Below are positions 1-6,363 of a stretch of DNA of 15,832 nucleotides, piece after piece. Origin of the DNA: JAZQHR01 sp045540815 (GTDB taxonomy: Bacteria; Bacillota; Clostridia; UMGS1810); NCBI GenBank assembly GCA_045540815.1, contig JAZQHY010000064.1:1-15832 (forward strand), written 5' to 3'. The first letter of the stretch is position 1; every line of letters starts with the position of its first letter. The position numbers and the translations under genes are program-made. The notes beneath the pieces were generated by a model, which was not told where the DNA came from, did no database searches, and saw only the letters and a program-made list of their open reading frames with translations.

Positions 1-729
1 AACAAAGTTCATCTGTGGTGAGCCGATAAATCCTGCTACGAATTCGTTACATGGCATATCATAAAGATGCTGAGGAGTGTCAACCTGCTGGATGAAACCG
101 TCTTTCATAACAACGATTCTTGTACCCATTGTCATAGCCTCAGTCTGGTCATGAGTAACGTAAATAAATGTCGTACCGAGTCTCTGATAAAGCTTAGAAA
201 TCTCAGTTCTCATGTTAGCTCTGAGTTTTGCATCAAGGTTTGAGAGAGGCTCGTCAAGTAAGAATACCTTAGGATCTCTAACGATAGCACGACCGAGCGC
301 TACACGCTGTCTCTGACCACCGGAAAGAGCCTTTGGCTTTCTGTCGAGGTACTCTTCGATACCAAGAATTCTAGCAGCTTCGCCTACTCTTCTAGCGATT
401 TCTTCCTTAGGCATCTTTCTGAGCTTAAGACCAAATGCCATGTTATCATATACTGTCATATGTGGATAGAGAGCGTAGTTCTGGAAAACCATCGCAATAT
501 CTCTGTCCTTAGGAGCAACGTCATTAGCAAGCATATCGCCAATGTAGAGTTCGCCCTTAGAAATATCCTCAAGACCAGCGATCATTCTAAGTGTAGTAGA
601 TTTACCACAACCTGAAGGTCCAACGAGAATGATAAATTCCTTATCCTCAATCTCGAGGTTGAAGTCTGTAACTGCGGTTACACCGCCATCATAAATTTTG
701 TAAATGTGTTGTAATGATACCTTTGCCAT
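1..729 (-). CDS. ugpC: Sugar ABC transporter ATP-binding subunit, MalK/UgpC/MsmX family (partial, C-terminus off the left edge)
   Basis: Cytoplasmic ATPase that powers carbohydrate import through a membrane permease pair. The 243 visible residues hold the complete nucleotide-binding domain in order: Walker A GPSGCGKST (residues 37-45), Q-loop in FQNYALYPHM, signature LSGGQRQR, Walker B FLLDEP with D-loop SNLD, and the switch histidine in THDQTEA. Family members are about 365-375 aa, so the C-terminal regulatory OB-fold part lies outside the window. The ATG at 729 is preceded by GGAGG (complement of 737-741) at ideal spacing. No permease or binding-protein gene is adjacent on this side, which fits a shared ATPase such as MsmX/MsmK serving several importers. 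The UgpC symbol is the usual automated name; the substrate cannot be read from the sequence. Confidence 0.95.
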   Translation of the reverse strand, partial: MAKVSLQHIYKIYDGGVTAVTDFNLEIEDKEFIILVGPSGCGKSTTLRMIAGLEDISKGELYIGDMLANDVAPKDRDIAMVFQNYALYPHMTVYDNMAFGLKLRKMPKEEIARRVGEAARILGIEEYLDRKPKALSGGQRQRVALGRAIVRDPKVFLLDEPLSNLDAKLRANMRTEISKLYQRLGTTFIYVTHDQTEAMTMGTRIVVMKDGFIQQVDTPQHLYDMPCNEFVAGFIGSPQMNFV

Positions 730-783
730 ATAATAACCTCCAATAATAGCGTGCGGATACACGACTACCTATATCCAAGTAGT

Positions 784-789
784 ATTGTA
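784..789 (-). promoter_or_regulatory. Extended -10 promoter for the sugar ABC ATPase gene
   Basis: On the minus strand the sequence TGCTACAAT gives an extended -10 (TG-n-TACAAT) about 55 bases upstream of the ATG at 729. I see no good -35, which is acceptable for an extended -10 promoter. A short CGTG/CACG inverted repeat lies in the leader. Sigma-A use is inferred. Confidence 0.45.
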
Positions 790-884
790 GCACAAATCAT
801 TTCACAATACCACCTATTTTTTCACTAAATATTTGACCAAATTTTTATATAATATATCCATAAACAGAGATTACTATGTAAAAA

Positions 885-1598
885 TTAGTCAGTTTTTTCA
901 TCAAATATTTGTATTATCTCACTTTCTGTCAGTTCACGCACCTGCGCCCTTTCCAAATCAGGGTCGAGCCTAAGCGAACCAATCCTCACCCTTTCAAGCT
1001 CCACAACAGTGTAAGAACACGCAAGAAACATCTTCTTCACCTGATGGAACTTACCCTCACAAATCTTAACCAAGGCTTTATTGTCAGAAAGCTTTTCAAA
1101 ATACGCTTTAAGGCACTTTGTGCCATCGGCAAGAACTATTCCGTTCTCGAATTTCTCCTTAACGGTATCGTTAAGCGGTTTATCAAGGGTCGCTATGTAA
1201 TGCTTGTACACCCTTTTGTTAGGTGAGAGCATTCTGTGAGCAAAATCGCCGTCATCTGTGATAATCAACAATCCCGTTGTATCTTTATCAAGTCTTCCCG
1301 CAGGAAAAAGAGTTTTTCTTTTAAACTTTTCGGGTAGTATATCAACAACGGTAGTGGCATTTCTGTCATTACTTGCCGAAAGCACGCCTTTAGGTTTATT
1401 CATCATATAGTAAACGTGCTTTTTGTAGCCGATTTTTTCACCGCATACAGTTATATCGTCTTTTTGAGGATCGACTTTTACATCGCTGTTCTTACAGATT
1501 TCACCATTTAAAAGTATCTCGCCTGACCTAGCCATACGTTTTATATCTTTTCGCGAGTAGCTCGTCTGGGTGGAAATCACCTTATCAAGTCTTTCCAT
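885..1598 (-). CDS. rsuA: 16S rRNA pseudouridine(516) synthase RsuA
   Basis: Converts one uridine of 16S rRNA to pseudouridine during small-subunit maturation; cytoplasmic. The 237-aa product begins with an S4-like RNA-binding domain (about residues 2-58, LDKVISTQ...SRKDIKRM) followed by the synthase core. The catalytic aspartate is D104 in GRLDKDTTGLL, and the C-terminal motif EGKFHQVKKMF is RsuA type rather than RluB/RluF type. E. coli RsuA has 231 residues. The open frame extends 13 codons further upstream, but MERLDKV at 1598 is the conserved N-terminus and lies just after the stop of the preceding gene (1600-1602), so I start there. The close spacing implies co-transcription, and perhaps translational coupling, with the DUF4830-like gene. 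Confidence 0.92.
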   Translation of the reverse strand: MERLDKVISTQTSYSRKDIKRMARSGEILLNGEICKNSDVKVDPQKDDITVCGEKIGYKKHVYYMMNKPKGVLSASNDRNATTVVDILPEKFKRKTLFPAGRLDKDTTGLLIITDDGDFAHRMLSPNKRVYKHYIATLDKPLNDTVKEKFENGIVLADGTKCLKAYFEKLSDNKALVKICEGKFHQVKKMFLACSYTVVELERVRIGSLRLDPDLERAQVRELTESEIIQIFDEKTD

Positions 1599-1599
1599 A

Positions 1600-2094
1600 T
1601 CATTCACCGAAAAAGGTATGGCTCTCACAGCCCTCAATCATAGTTGAGATATGTCCGCCTATGACCCTGTCTTCTAAAACCAGCACTGACATATACGCCT
1701 GTGCGTTATCAACCTCATAGTCTTTCAACTTATATATGTATAGCTTGCACTTTTCACCTTTGTACGGCTCTAAATCAAGCCCTTGAGTTTTCTGAACTTC
1801 ATTGTACTTTGCATAAATTTCGTTAAACTCAATCGGCACATACATTTCCTGAAGACTGTAAAGCTCTTCAACCTCATAGGAAAACTGCTCGACAAATTCC
1901 TGTGCGTCCTCATCAGTTTTTACTACAGTAGTGTACTTGCCTTTTCCTTCTACCTCTATACTTTTCGGCGGTGTATACACAAAAGAGGATACACAAATAA
2001 AAGCTATAAACAGAACTAGCACACACGCTATTGCAAGCACTAAAAACTTCGCCTTTTTACTTTTCAACTTTGTATTTACTGTTAATGCAAACAT
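1600..2094 (-). CDS. DUF4830-like membrane-anchored protein
   Basis: A 164-aa protein with a short basic N-terminus, one hydrophobic segment (about residues 17-39, FLVLAIACVLVLFIAFICVSSFV) and an extracytoplasmic part of about 120 residues. That part has a TDEDAQEFVEQF helix, a central region of charged and aromatic residues, and a C-terminal YMSVLVLEDRVIGGHIST strand pair. The layout matches small clostridial proteins annotated as DUF4830; the match is from memory. No biochemical function is known to me. The frame can open at a TTG at 2106, but the ATG at 2094 has GAGGTG five bases upstream and is preferred. It sits between the HAD phosphatase and rsuA genes in one direction, two bases from rsuA, so all three probably share a message. 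Confidence 0.75.
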   Translation of the reverse strand: MFALTVNTKLKSKKAKFLVLAIACVLVLFIAFICVSSFVYTPPKSIEVEGKGKYTTVVKTDEDAQEFVEQFSYEVEELYSLQEMYVPIEFNEIYAKYNEVQKTQGLDLEPYKGEKCKLYIYKLKDYEVDNAQAYMSVLVLEDRVIGGHISTMIEGCESHTFFGE

Positions 2095-2162
2095 AATACA
2101 CCTCAAAACATATAACCTGTCCTAATATATGAATGTAAAACAGGAAGTATGCCGTAAACTAA

Positions 2163-2813
2163 TTAAATCAATAAATTGTGTAGATTCTGTGGAGTATCGG
2201 CAAAAACCTTGCCCCCTGCATCTATCATATCAGTAAGTTTTCCGTAGCCGTAGGTTACACCAATAAAATCCACCTTACAATGCACAGCACCCTTAGCATC
2301 AAATTTTGTGTCGCCTATCATTACAACTTTCTCATCACCCTTCGCTTTAAGACAACCTAAAGCATACGGGATAAGGTCTTCCTTTTCTTTTCTCGAGCCG
2401 TCAATAGTAGAGCCGCAAACCTTATCAAAGCAATCATAGACACCAAGCATTTTCACAACCTCAGTCGCAATCGCCTCGTGTTTAGACGAACAAACAGCGA
2501 GCTTTATGCCGTTTTCTTTACACGCACACAACACTTCTTTTATCCCATCGAAGAGCTTGTTTTGTCTTAGACCATCGACATCATAAAGCTTGACGTAAAT
2601 TTCAACAGCTTTCTGAGCTTCATCGGGATTTAATCCGCACAACTTCTGGAATGTAAACAAAAGCGGTGGTCCAATATACTTGGAATAATCGGACAAATCA
2701 GGGTGTGGTTTTTCCATCTTATCAAGAGTTTTCATCAAACAATACTTTATTCCCTCGGCACTAGCTGAAATAGTGCCATCAAGGTCAAAAAGTGCTATAT
2801 CGTATTTGCTCAT
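2163..2813 (-). CDS. HAD-superfamily hydrolase, phosphoglycolate phosphatase-like
   Basis: A 216-aa soluble phosphatase of the haloacid dehalogenase superfamily. Motif I is FDLDGT (nucleophile D10, acid/base D12), motif II is the serine pair in AVCSSK, motif III is provided by a lysine in GSRKEKEDL, and motif IV is MIGDTKFDAKGA. An alpha-helical cap (about residues 20-80) lies between motifs I and II, as in the Gph/PGMB/YjjG group. The physiological substrate cannot be told from sequence; small phosphomonoesters such as 2-phosphoglycolate or nucleotides are typical. The start at 2813 (MSKYDIALFD) has AAGGGGA upstream and matches the family N-terminus, whereas the longer frame adds 11 unlikely residues. 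It is probably the first gene of the unit with the DUF4830-like gene and rsuA (68-base gap). Confidence 0.88.
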   Translation of the reverse strand: MSKYDIALFDLDGTISASAEGIKYCLMKTLDKMEKPHPDLSDYSKYIGPPLLFTFQKLCGLNPDEAQKAVEIYVKLYDVDGLRQNKLFDGIKEVLCACKENGIKLAVCSSKHEAIATEVVKMLGVYDCFDKVCGSTIDGSRKEKEDLIPYALGCLKAKGDEKVVMIGDTKFDAKGAVHCKVDFIGVTYGYGKLTDMIDAGGKVFADTPQNLHNLLI

Positions 2814-2856
2814 TTCTATCCCCTTAAAAAATGTCTTTATTTTCAAAAATATTTAT

Positions 2857-2886
2857 GTTATACTCTAATTTATTATAATACTACAA
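2857..2886 (-). promoter_or_regulatory. Promoter of the HAD/DUF4830/rsuA unit
   Basis: On the minus strand TTGTAG (2886-2881), an 18-base spacer and TATAAC (2862-2857) precede the HAD gene by about 44 bases. A plus-strand TATAAT at 2874-2879 lies inside the same stretch and may drive the truncated divergent gene starting at 2927, so the two promoters would overlap face to face. Confidence 0.45.
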
Positions 2887-2926
2887 AAATCTTTTTTGAG
2901 CAACACCTCAAAGAATGGAGTAAAAA

Positions 2927-2977
2927 ATGAAACTTGGAATCGTTATTTACCGACCTGTTTCATATATCTCCGCATAA
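2927..2977 (+). pseudogene. Truncated 5' end of a DsrE-family-like gene, broken at the left junction of the integrated element
   Basis: GGAG at 2917-2920 is followed six bases later by an ATG that opens MKLGIVIY, then RPVSYISA and a stop. The first eight residues look like the N-terminus of clostridial DsrE-family proteins, which typically continue with S-N/K-D-P-E-T-V-W-N-A. Here the resemblance stops abruptly at about 2950. The gene has a proper ribosome site and a possible promoter, so I read it as a once-intact chromosomal gene cut by insertion of the element that fills the rest of the window. The remainder would be expected beyond the integrase at the other end. The family call depends on only eight residues. 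Confidence 0.5.
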
Positions 2978-3071
2978 ATGCTTGTATTTTAATATACGAA
3001 CACAATAGGGATTTTCTTTAGATTTCTTACGTTATGTATTTTCATATAAATTTATATATTTCACGCAAAAA

Positions 3072-3092
3072 TGGCACTCGTTGTGGCACTCG
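3072..3092. repeat. Tandem 9-bp direct repeats, candidate integrase arm-type sites
   Basis: TGGCACTCG occurs at 3072-3080 and again at 3084-3092, a 12-base period. Tyrosine integrases with an AP2-like N-terminal domain bind short direct repeats near each element end. The position about 120 bases inside the inferred left junction fits that role. The function is inferred; only the repeat is observed. Confidence 0.45.
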
Positions 3093-3173
3093 ATAAAATA
3101 ACAAAACAAAGATAAAATAAGAAGTCCTATATAGCTAAATTTGATATTAATTCAAAGCTTTATACAAATAAAT

Positions 3174-3218
3174 CCGACCCCCGAAAGTTAGAATTAAAAA
3201 CTAACTTATGGAGGTCGG
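3174..3218. terminator. Nested inverted repeat, probable terminator after the SIR2-like operon; resembles an IS3-family end
   Basis: Outer arms CCGACC (3174-3179) and GGTCGG (3213-3218) enclose inner arms AGTTAG (3186-3191) and CTAACT (3201-3206). Read on the minus strand it ends in GGTCGGATTTATTTGT, downstream of the SIR2-like gene; on the plus strand it is followed by TATTTTTAT. It may terminate in both directions. The left half CCGACCCCCGAAAGTTAG also resembles the CTGACCCCAAAAAGTTAG-type terminal repeat of IS3-family elements, so it might be an IS relic. Confidence 0.5.
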
Positions 3219-3309
3219 TATTTTTATAGCGAAATATAGTTATGAATTCAAGAATAACATCAGATATAACTGTTACATTAGTTAATTAATGAACCACACT
3301 TATAGAGAG

Positions 3310-4296
3310 TTATTTCAAACTTTCCCATAATTGTTTTACTTTCTTGAACGTTATAGGTTTCTTTATGTGTTTTGGAAGTTCTTCTATTTCATTGTCGTTA
3401 AAGTAATAATAAACAACACTTTTGATTTTTGGATTTTGGTTTATCATTATAAACAAATGCTCATCGTTGTTAGGAGATAAGCCAAGCATTTCTAATGTTC
3501 CTGATATATTAGAAAACGCTTCTTTACAGTTTTGCATATCAGGTTCAATTAAATCTCCGTATTTATCAAGCCAATACCAGCTCATAATAGAATTACTGTA
3601 AATGTGGTCTAGGTTAGGCATCATAGAAGCAATTTTTTTCTGACACTCTTCCACATGAGAAGCGTAGTATTTACTGCTTTCATTGTATTCAGGAGCTAGT
3701 TTATCAAACTCACCATGCAGATGAAAAATCTTTTCATTATTACCCAATGCTTTTTCAATATTGTAGTCATAATTAAGTGTAAATATATAGTCAAAACTAT
3801 CAAGAAAAGCTGTTGCTTTTGGATAAAAATTCTTATGTACATTATTAATCTGTCCGTTATTAAAAATACCATCAACTATCATTTGTCTTAAGAAAGTAAA
3901 TAATGTTTTACGATAATATTCGCTTAATTCTTCTCCGTCAGTTTCTTTATACATATTGCAAAAAATCTCCGCAGCTAAAAAATAGTCCTCTAAAAAAACG
4001 GATGTAACTGTGCTTGTTTCTGGATAAGTTCGTTTAATACGCTCTAATTCCATAAGCATAAACAAACCATCTGCATATTTGGAAAGTTTACCTGCTTTTA
4101 TTTTGTTAATAACATCAACTAATCCATCCAATATTCCAAATATTTCAGATTCAGATAATTCATTATCAGCTAGACATTGATACTTTTTAGAGTGTATGTT
4201 ATCAACAACTCTTTTCATTATTGAGGAGCTAGAATAATTATCATAACCTCCGAATTCGATGTTGATTCCGTTTCCTATTAAAATGTTTTTACTCAT
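3310..4296 (-). CDS. SIR2-like domain protein (putative NAD-consuming defence effector)
   Basis: A 328-aa protein with the hallmarks of the SIR2-like fold used by bacterial anti-phage NADases. There is an N-terminal Rossmann-type glycine motif (ILIGNGINIEFG, residues 5-16), then a helical insertion (about 20-160), then FDYIFTLNYDYNIEKAL with N175 and D177, and IFHLHGEFD with H194. In related SIR2-type NADases the Asn of the NYD motif and the His of HLHG are catalytic. The C-terminal stretch LFIMINQNPKIKSVVYYYFN recalls the end of AbiH-like proteins. The ATG at 4296 lies five bases after the upstream stop, and its AAAGGA ribosome site overlaps that stop, so the gene is translationally coupled to the nuclease-like gene. 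NAD depletion on infection is an inference. Confidence 0.72.
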   Translation of the reverse strand: MSKNILIGNGINIEFGGYDNYSSSSIMKRVVDNIHSKKYQCLADNELSESEIFGILDGLVDVINKIKAGKLSKYADGLFMLMELERIKRTYPETSTVTSVFLEDYFLAAEIFCNMYKETDGEELSEYYRKTLFTFLRQMIVDGIFNNGQINNVHKNFYPKATAFLDSFDYIFTLNYDYNIEKALGNNEKIFHLHGEFDKLAPEYNESSKYYASHVEECQKKIASMMPNLDHIYSNSIMSWYWLDKYGDLIEPDMQNCKEAFSNISGTLEMLGLSPNNDEHLFIMINQNPKIKSVVYYYFNDNEIEELPKHIKKPITFKKVKQLWESLK

Positions 4297-4301
4297 GAAT
4301 A

Positions 4302-5819
4302 TTATCCTTTCTTTTTATGATTATCATTTAACGTTTTTTGCTTGAGAAGTGTATTTTCGATATTATCGTATTGTTCACGGATTTTGAGTTCTTTCAAATA
4401 ATCATTTTTCCTGATACCATTTTTATATATAAATATATCTAGCTCTCGCCCTTTTGTTGATTGTTCTTGTTCGCTTTTGACCTTTTCTTCCATAATCTTT
4501 AAAAATATATCAGGTGAATTCTTATATGTCATAAGAAGCATTTCAAACTCTCTAATATTTACTAACCAGTAATTATAATCATTTTCGAGAGATTTATCTA
4601 AATCAAAGAGTTCAGATAAACATTCCGCTTTATAATAATCCTCATATACCAAAATTATTTTTATCGGTTTAGGAACATTGAGGTCGTTCTGGGTTTCGCT
4701 TAATTGACGAACAGCCTCTCCCCAGTTTTTTAGTATGTGTTTTTTCATAGCTTCAACATCAGGCTGATTTTGCTTTATACCTAACAATGAGATTGCAGAC
4801 TTTTGCTCTACTATGAATGTGTAATCACCAATATTAATTAACCAATCAGCACGTTTTCTTTTATTGTCTTCCTCTATATGTTTAAATTGACTAGGATTTA
4901 AGCAATATTCAAGAAGCTCTTCAACATACATTTCAAAATATACACCAAAAGCATTTATGAATTGTTGGGAGTTTTTCTTTTGATACTTATTTCTAATAAT
5001 CCAATAATTAGAGTTTACAAATAGACTTTGCATAAGATGTGGGTTTGATGATATATAATAATCGTTTATTTTAATAATTGGTTTTGAATAAAGAAGCTGT
5101 CGCTTCAGTTTACTGTTTCTGAACTCTTCAATAGTTGTACAGTTCAAATTCATTACTTTTAAAATATTTTCATAAGTTAATATTGAACTTTTAAAATCCG
5201 TTGGTATATTTTTAGAATTAATAATGCCCTTTGATGTATTAAACATTAAAAATACAACAAATAAAACCAATGAGTATTCTGATGTAGAAAAATTTAAAGA
5301 TTCAGAGAATTCTTTCATCACATCTACATTGTAAATGTTTTTTGGGTGTTGTCTCTTCGATACTACATCTAAAATGTATTTTTCACGAGCAAAATCATCT
5401 TTAAAAAAGTAACTTGTTTGAAATTTCTTTTGTTCTCCGAAAAAGGCATACAAACGTAACCATACATCTGATTTTTTAATTTTATTTTTCTCATAAGAAT
5501 CTACATAATCATTATATAAAGCAACTAAATGCAAAGCTTCTTTTTGAGTTATACTTTCCTTGCCATAATCACACTTAGTAACTATATCATAAAGCATATC
5601 TATCAGCCATGTTTGCACTAAATCAGCTGTATGTTTAACTACTTGTTTGTTTATGATTATTTTGTAATTAACTTTCTTCGCTAATTTTCCCATGCTATCA
5701 TCTGGGTTTGTAAATACATCATAGGAAAAACTACTTATTGTTACTATCATAGATTCAAGGGTAAAATTTGAAGCGTATGTAAAAAAAGCGTGTGGTACTT
5801 TTGCTTTAATAACTATCAC
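4302..5819 (-). CDS. PD-(D/E)XK nuclease-like protein, partner of the SIR2-like protein
   Basis: A 505-aa protein I do not recognise as a named family. Around residues 291-340 it has what looks like a restriction-endonuclease fold active site: a helix FGVYFEMYVEELLEY with E296 or E300, then RADWLI with D325, then FIVEQK with E338 and K340, which is the D...ExK arrangement. The first 290 residues are mainly helical with no motif I can name; the C-terminus is charged. It is the first gene of a two-gene unit with the SIR2-like gene. The start is uncertain: the frame opens at a GTG (5819) with AAGGTA very close upstream, and the next in-frame ATG (5750) has no ribosome site. Its likely role is phage sensing or nucleic-acid cleavage beside the SIR2 effector, but this is inferred from pairing only. 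Confidence 0.65.
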   Translation of the reverse strand: MIVIKAKVPHAFFTYASNFTLESMIVTISSFSYDVFTNPDDSMGKLAKKVNYKIIINKQVVKHTADLVQTWLIDMLYDIVTKCDYGKESITQKEALHLVALYNDYVDSYEKNKIKKSDVWLRLYAFFGEQKKFQTSYFFKDDFAREKYILDVVSKRQHPKNIYNVDVMKEFSESLNFSTSEYSLVLFVVFLMFNTSKGIINSKNIPTDFKSSILTYENILKVMNLNCTTIEEFRNSKLKRQLLYSKPIIKINDYYISSNPHLMQSLFVNSNYWIIRNKYQKKNSQQFINAFGVYFEMYVEELLEYCLNPSQFKHIEEDNKRKRADWLINIGDYTFIVEQKSAISLLGIKQNQPDVEAMKKHILKNWGEAVRQLSETQNDLNVPKPIKIILVYEDYYKAECLSELFDLDKSLENDYNYWLVNIREFEMLLMTYKNSPDIFLKIMEEKVKSEQEQSTKGRELDIFIYKNGIRKNDYLKELKIREQYDNIENTLLKQKTLNDNHKKKG

Positions 5820-5859
5820 CTACCTTGTGCTTTGTTGGTGTTATTCTAACCTATTATAA

Positions 5860-5888
5860 ATTATATCACATTAGTTTATATTCTACAA
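5860..5888 (-). promoter_or_regulatory. Promoter of the nuclease-like/SIR2-like operon
   Basis: Minus strand TTGTAG (5888-5883), a 17-base spacer, then TATAAT (5865-5860). This places transcription start about 35 bases before the GTG at 5819. A second TATAAT follows at 5858-5853. Confidence 0.55.
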
Positions 5889-5908
5889 TTATGTACACAT
5901 AAAATAGC

Positions 5909-5951
5909 AAATCCCTAAACTTCAAATCAAAATGAGGTTTAGGGATTTTTT
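5909..5951. terminator. Bidirectional hairpin terminator between the RHH gene and the defence-like operon
   Basis: Perfect 12-bp arms at 5909-5920 (AAATCCCTAAAC) and 5937-5948 (GTTTAGGGATTT). On the plus strand six Ts follow; on the minus strand GCTATTTTAT follows, so it can end the RHH transcript that comes from 5981 and keep it out of the nuclease-like operon. Confidence 0.7.
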
Positions 5952-5980
5952 CTTGGTGTATGATTTTGTTTTAATACCAT

Positions 5981-6166
5981 TTACTCTGGTTCGTGTTCAG
6001 ATGTATCCATATTTTTTAAAGCATACTCACAAGCCTGTATAACAAAGCTTGAAAAAGTTACATCTTGGTTTGTTATTACAGCTTCTATTTCTTCGATAAG
6101 TGGAAGCGGAAATCTGATAGTTTTATTCTCTGATTCTTTTCTGTTTGGTTTTAATTGAAATGCCAT
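5981..6166 (-). CDS. Small ribbon-helix-helix DNA-binding protein (CopG/Arc-like)
   Basis: A 61-aa protein. The core ENKTIRFPLPLIEEIEAVI is the beta strand and first helix of a ribbon-helix-helix dimer, and VTFSSFVIQACEYALKNM is the second helix, with the usual short polar turn between them. Such proteins act as autorepressors, antitoxins or plasmid-type regulators. The frame runs 26 codons further upstream, but the ATG at 6166 has GGAGGTG six bases before it and is clearly the start. A TATAAT (complement of 6188-6193) lies just upstream. It is divergent from the lipoprotein operon, whose -10 box sits inside a palindrome (6274-6288). Control of that operon by this protein is an inference. No toxin partner is adjacent on the same strand. 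Confidence 0.75.
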   Translation of the reverse strand: MAFQLKPNRKESENKTIRFPLPLIEEIEAVITNQDVTFSSFVIQACEYALKNMDTSEHEPE

Positions 6167-6255
6167 TTGAACACCTCCTATAATACTATTATATTGCATA
6201 ATAGAAGAATAATAAGCACTGAGAAACGCACATTGAGTTTGCAAGGCAAAATATA

Positions 6256-6288
6256 TTGCAAATTTTAGGTTATTGATATATAATATCA
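6256..6288 (+). promoter_or_regulatory. Promoter with overlapping palindromic operator for the surface-protein operon
   Basis: TTGCAA (6256-6261), a 17-base spacer and TATAAT (6279-6284). The -10 lies inside the 15-base inverted repeat TGATATATAATATCA (6274-6288; arms TGATAT and ATATCA), so a repressor bound there would block the promoter. Start would be near 6291, giving a leader of about 70 bases. Confidence 0.6.
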
Positions 6289-6363
6289 GTTAATAGGGAT
6301 TAAGAACGAATAAACAGATATTATCCCGAATAAAGCAAACAGAAAATCCAAAGGAGAATGGAA

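Larger units (their letters stand above)
2978..3309. other. Element left-end noncoding region
   Basis: About 330 bases without a credible gene. It holds a perfect AT palindrome ATATAAATTTATAT at 3044-3057, the paired TGGCACTCG repeats at 3072-3092, and the nested inverted repeat at 3174-3218; the rest is featureless AT-rich DNA. Confidence 0.6.

Noticed and set aside
909..1226. Plus-strand open frame opposite rsuA
   Set aside because: Antisense shadow of a well-conserved gene; no ribosome site and no recognisable motif.
3072..3092. CRISPR-like repeat
   Set aside because: Only two 9-base copies three bases apart, no spacers and no cas genes.
2978..3309. tRNA gene as attachment site
   Set aside because: No cloverleaf or TPsiC-like GTTCGA motif is visible in the junction region.
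5981..6166. RHH protein as antitoxin of a toxin-antitoxin pair
   Set aside because: No small toxin-like gene is adjacent on the same strand; a terminator follows directly.
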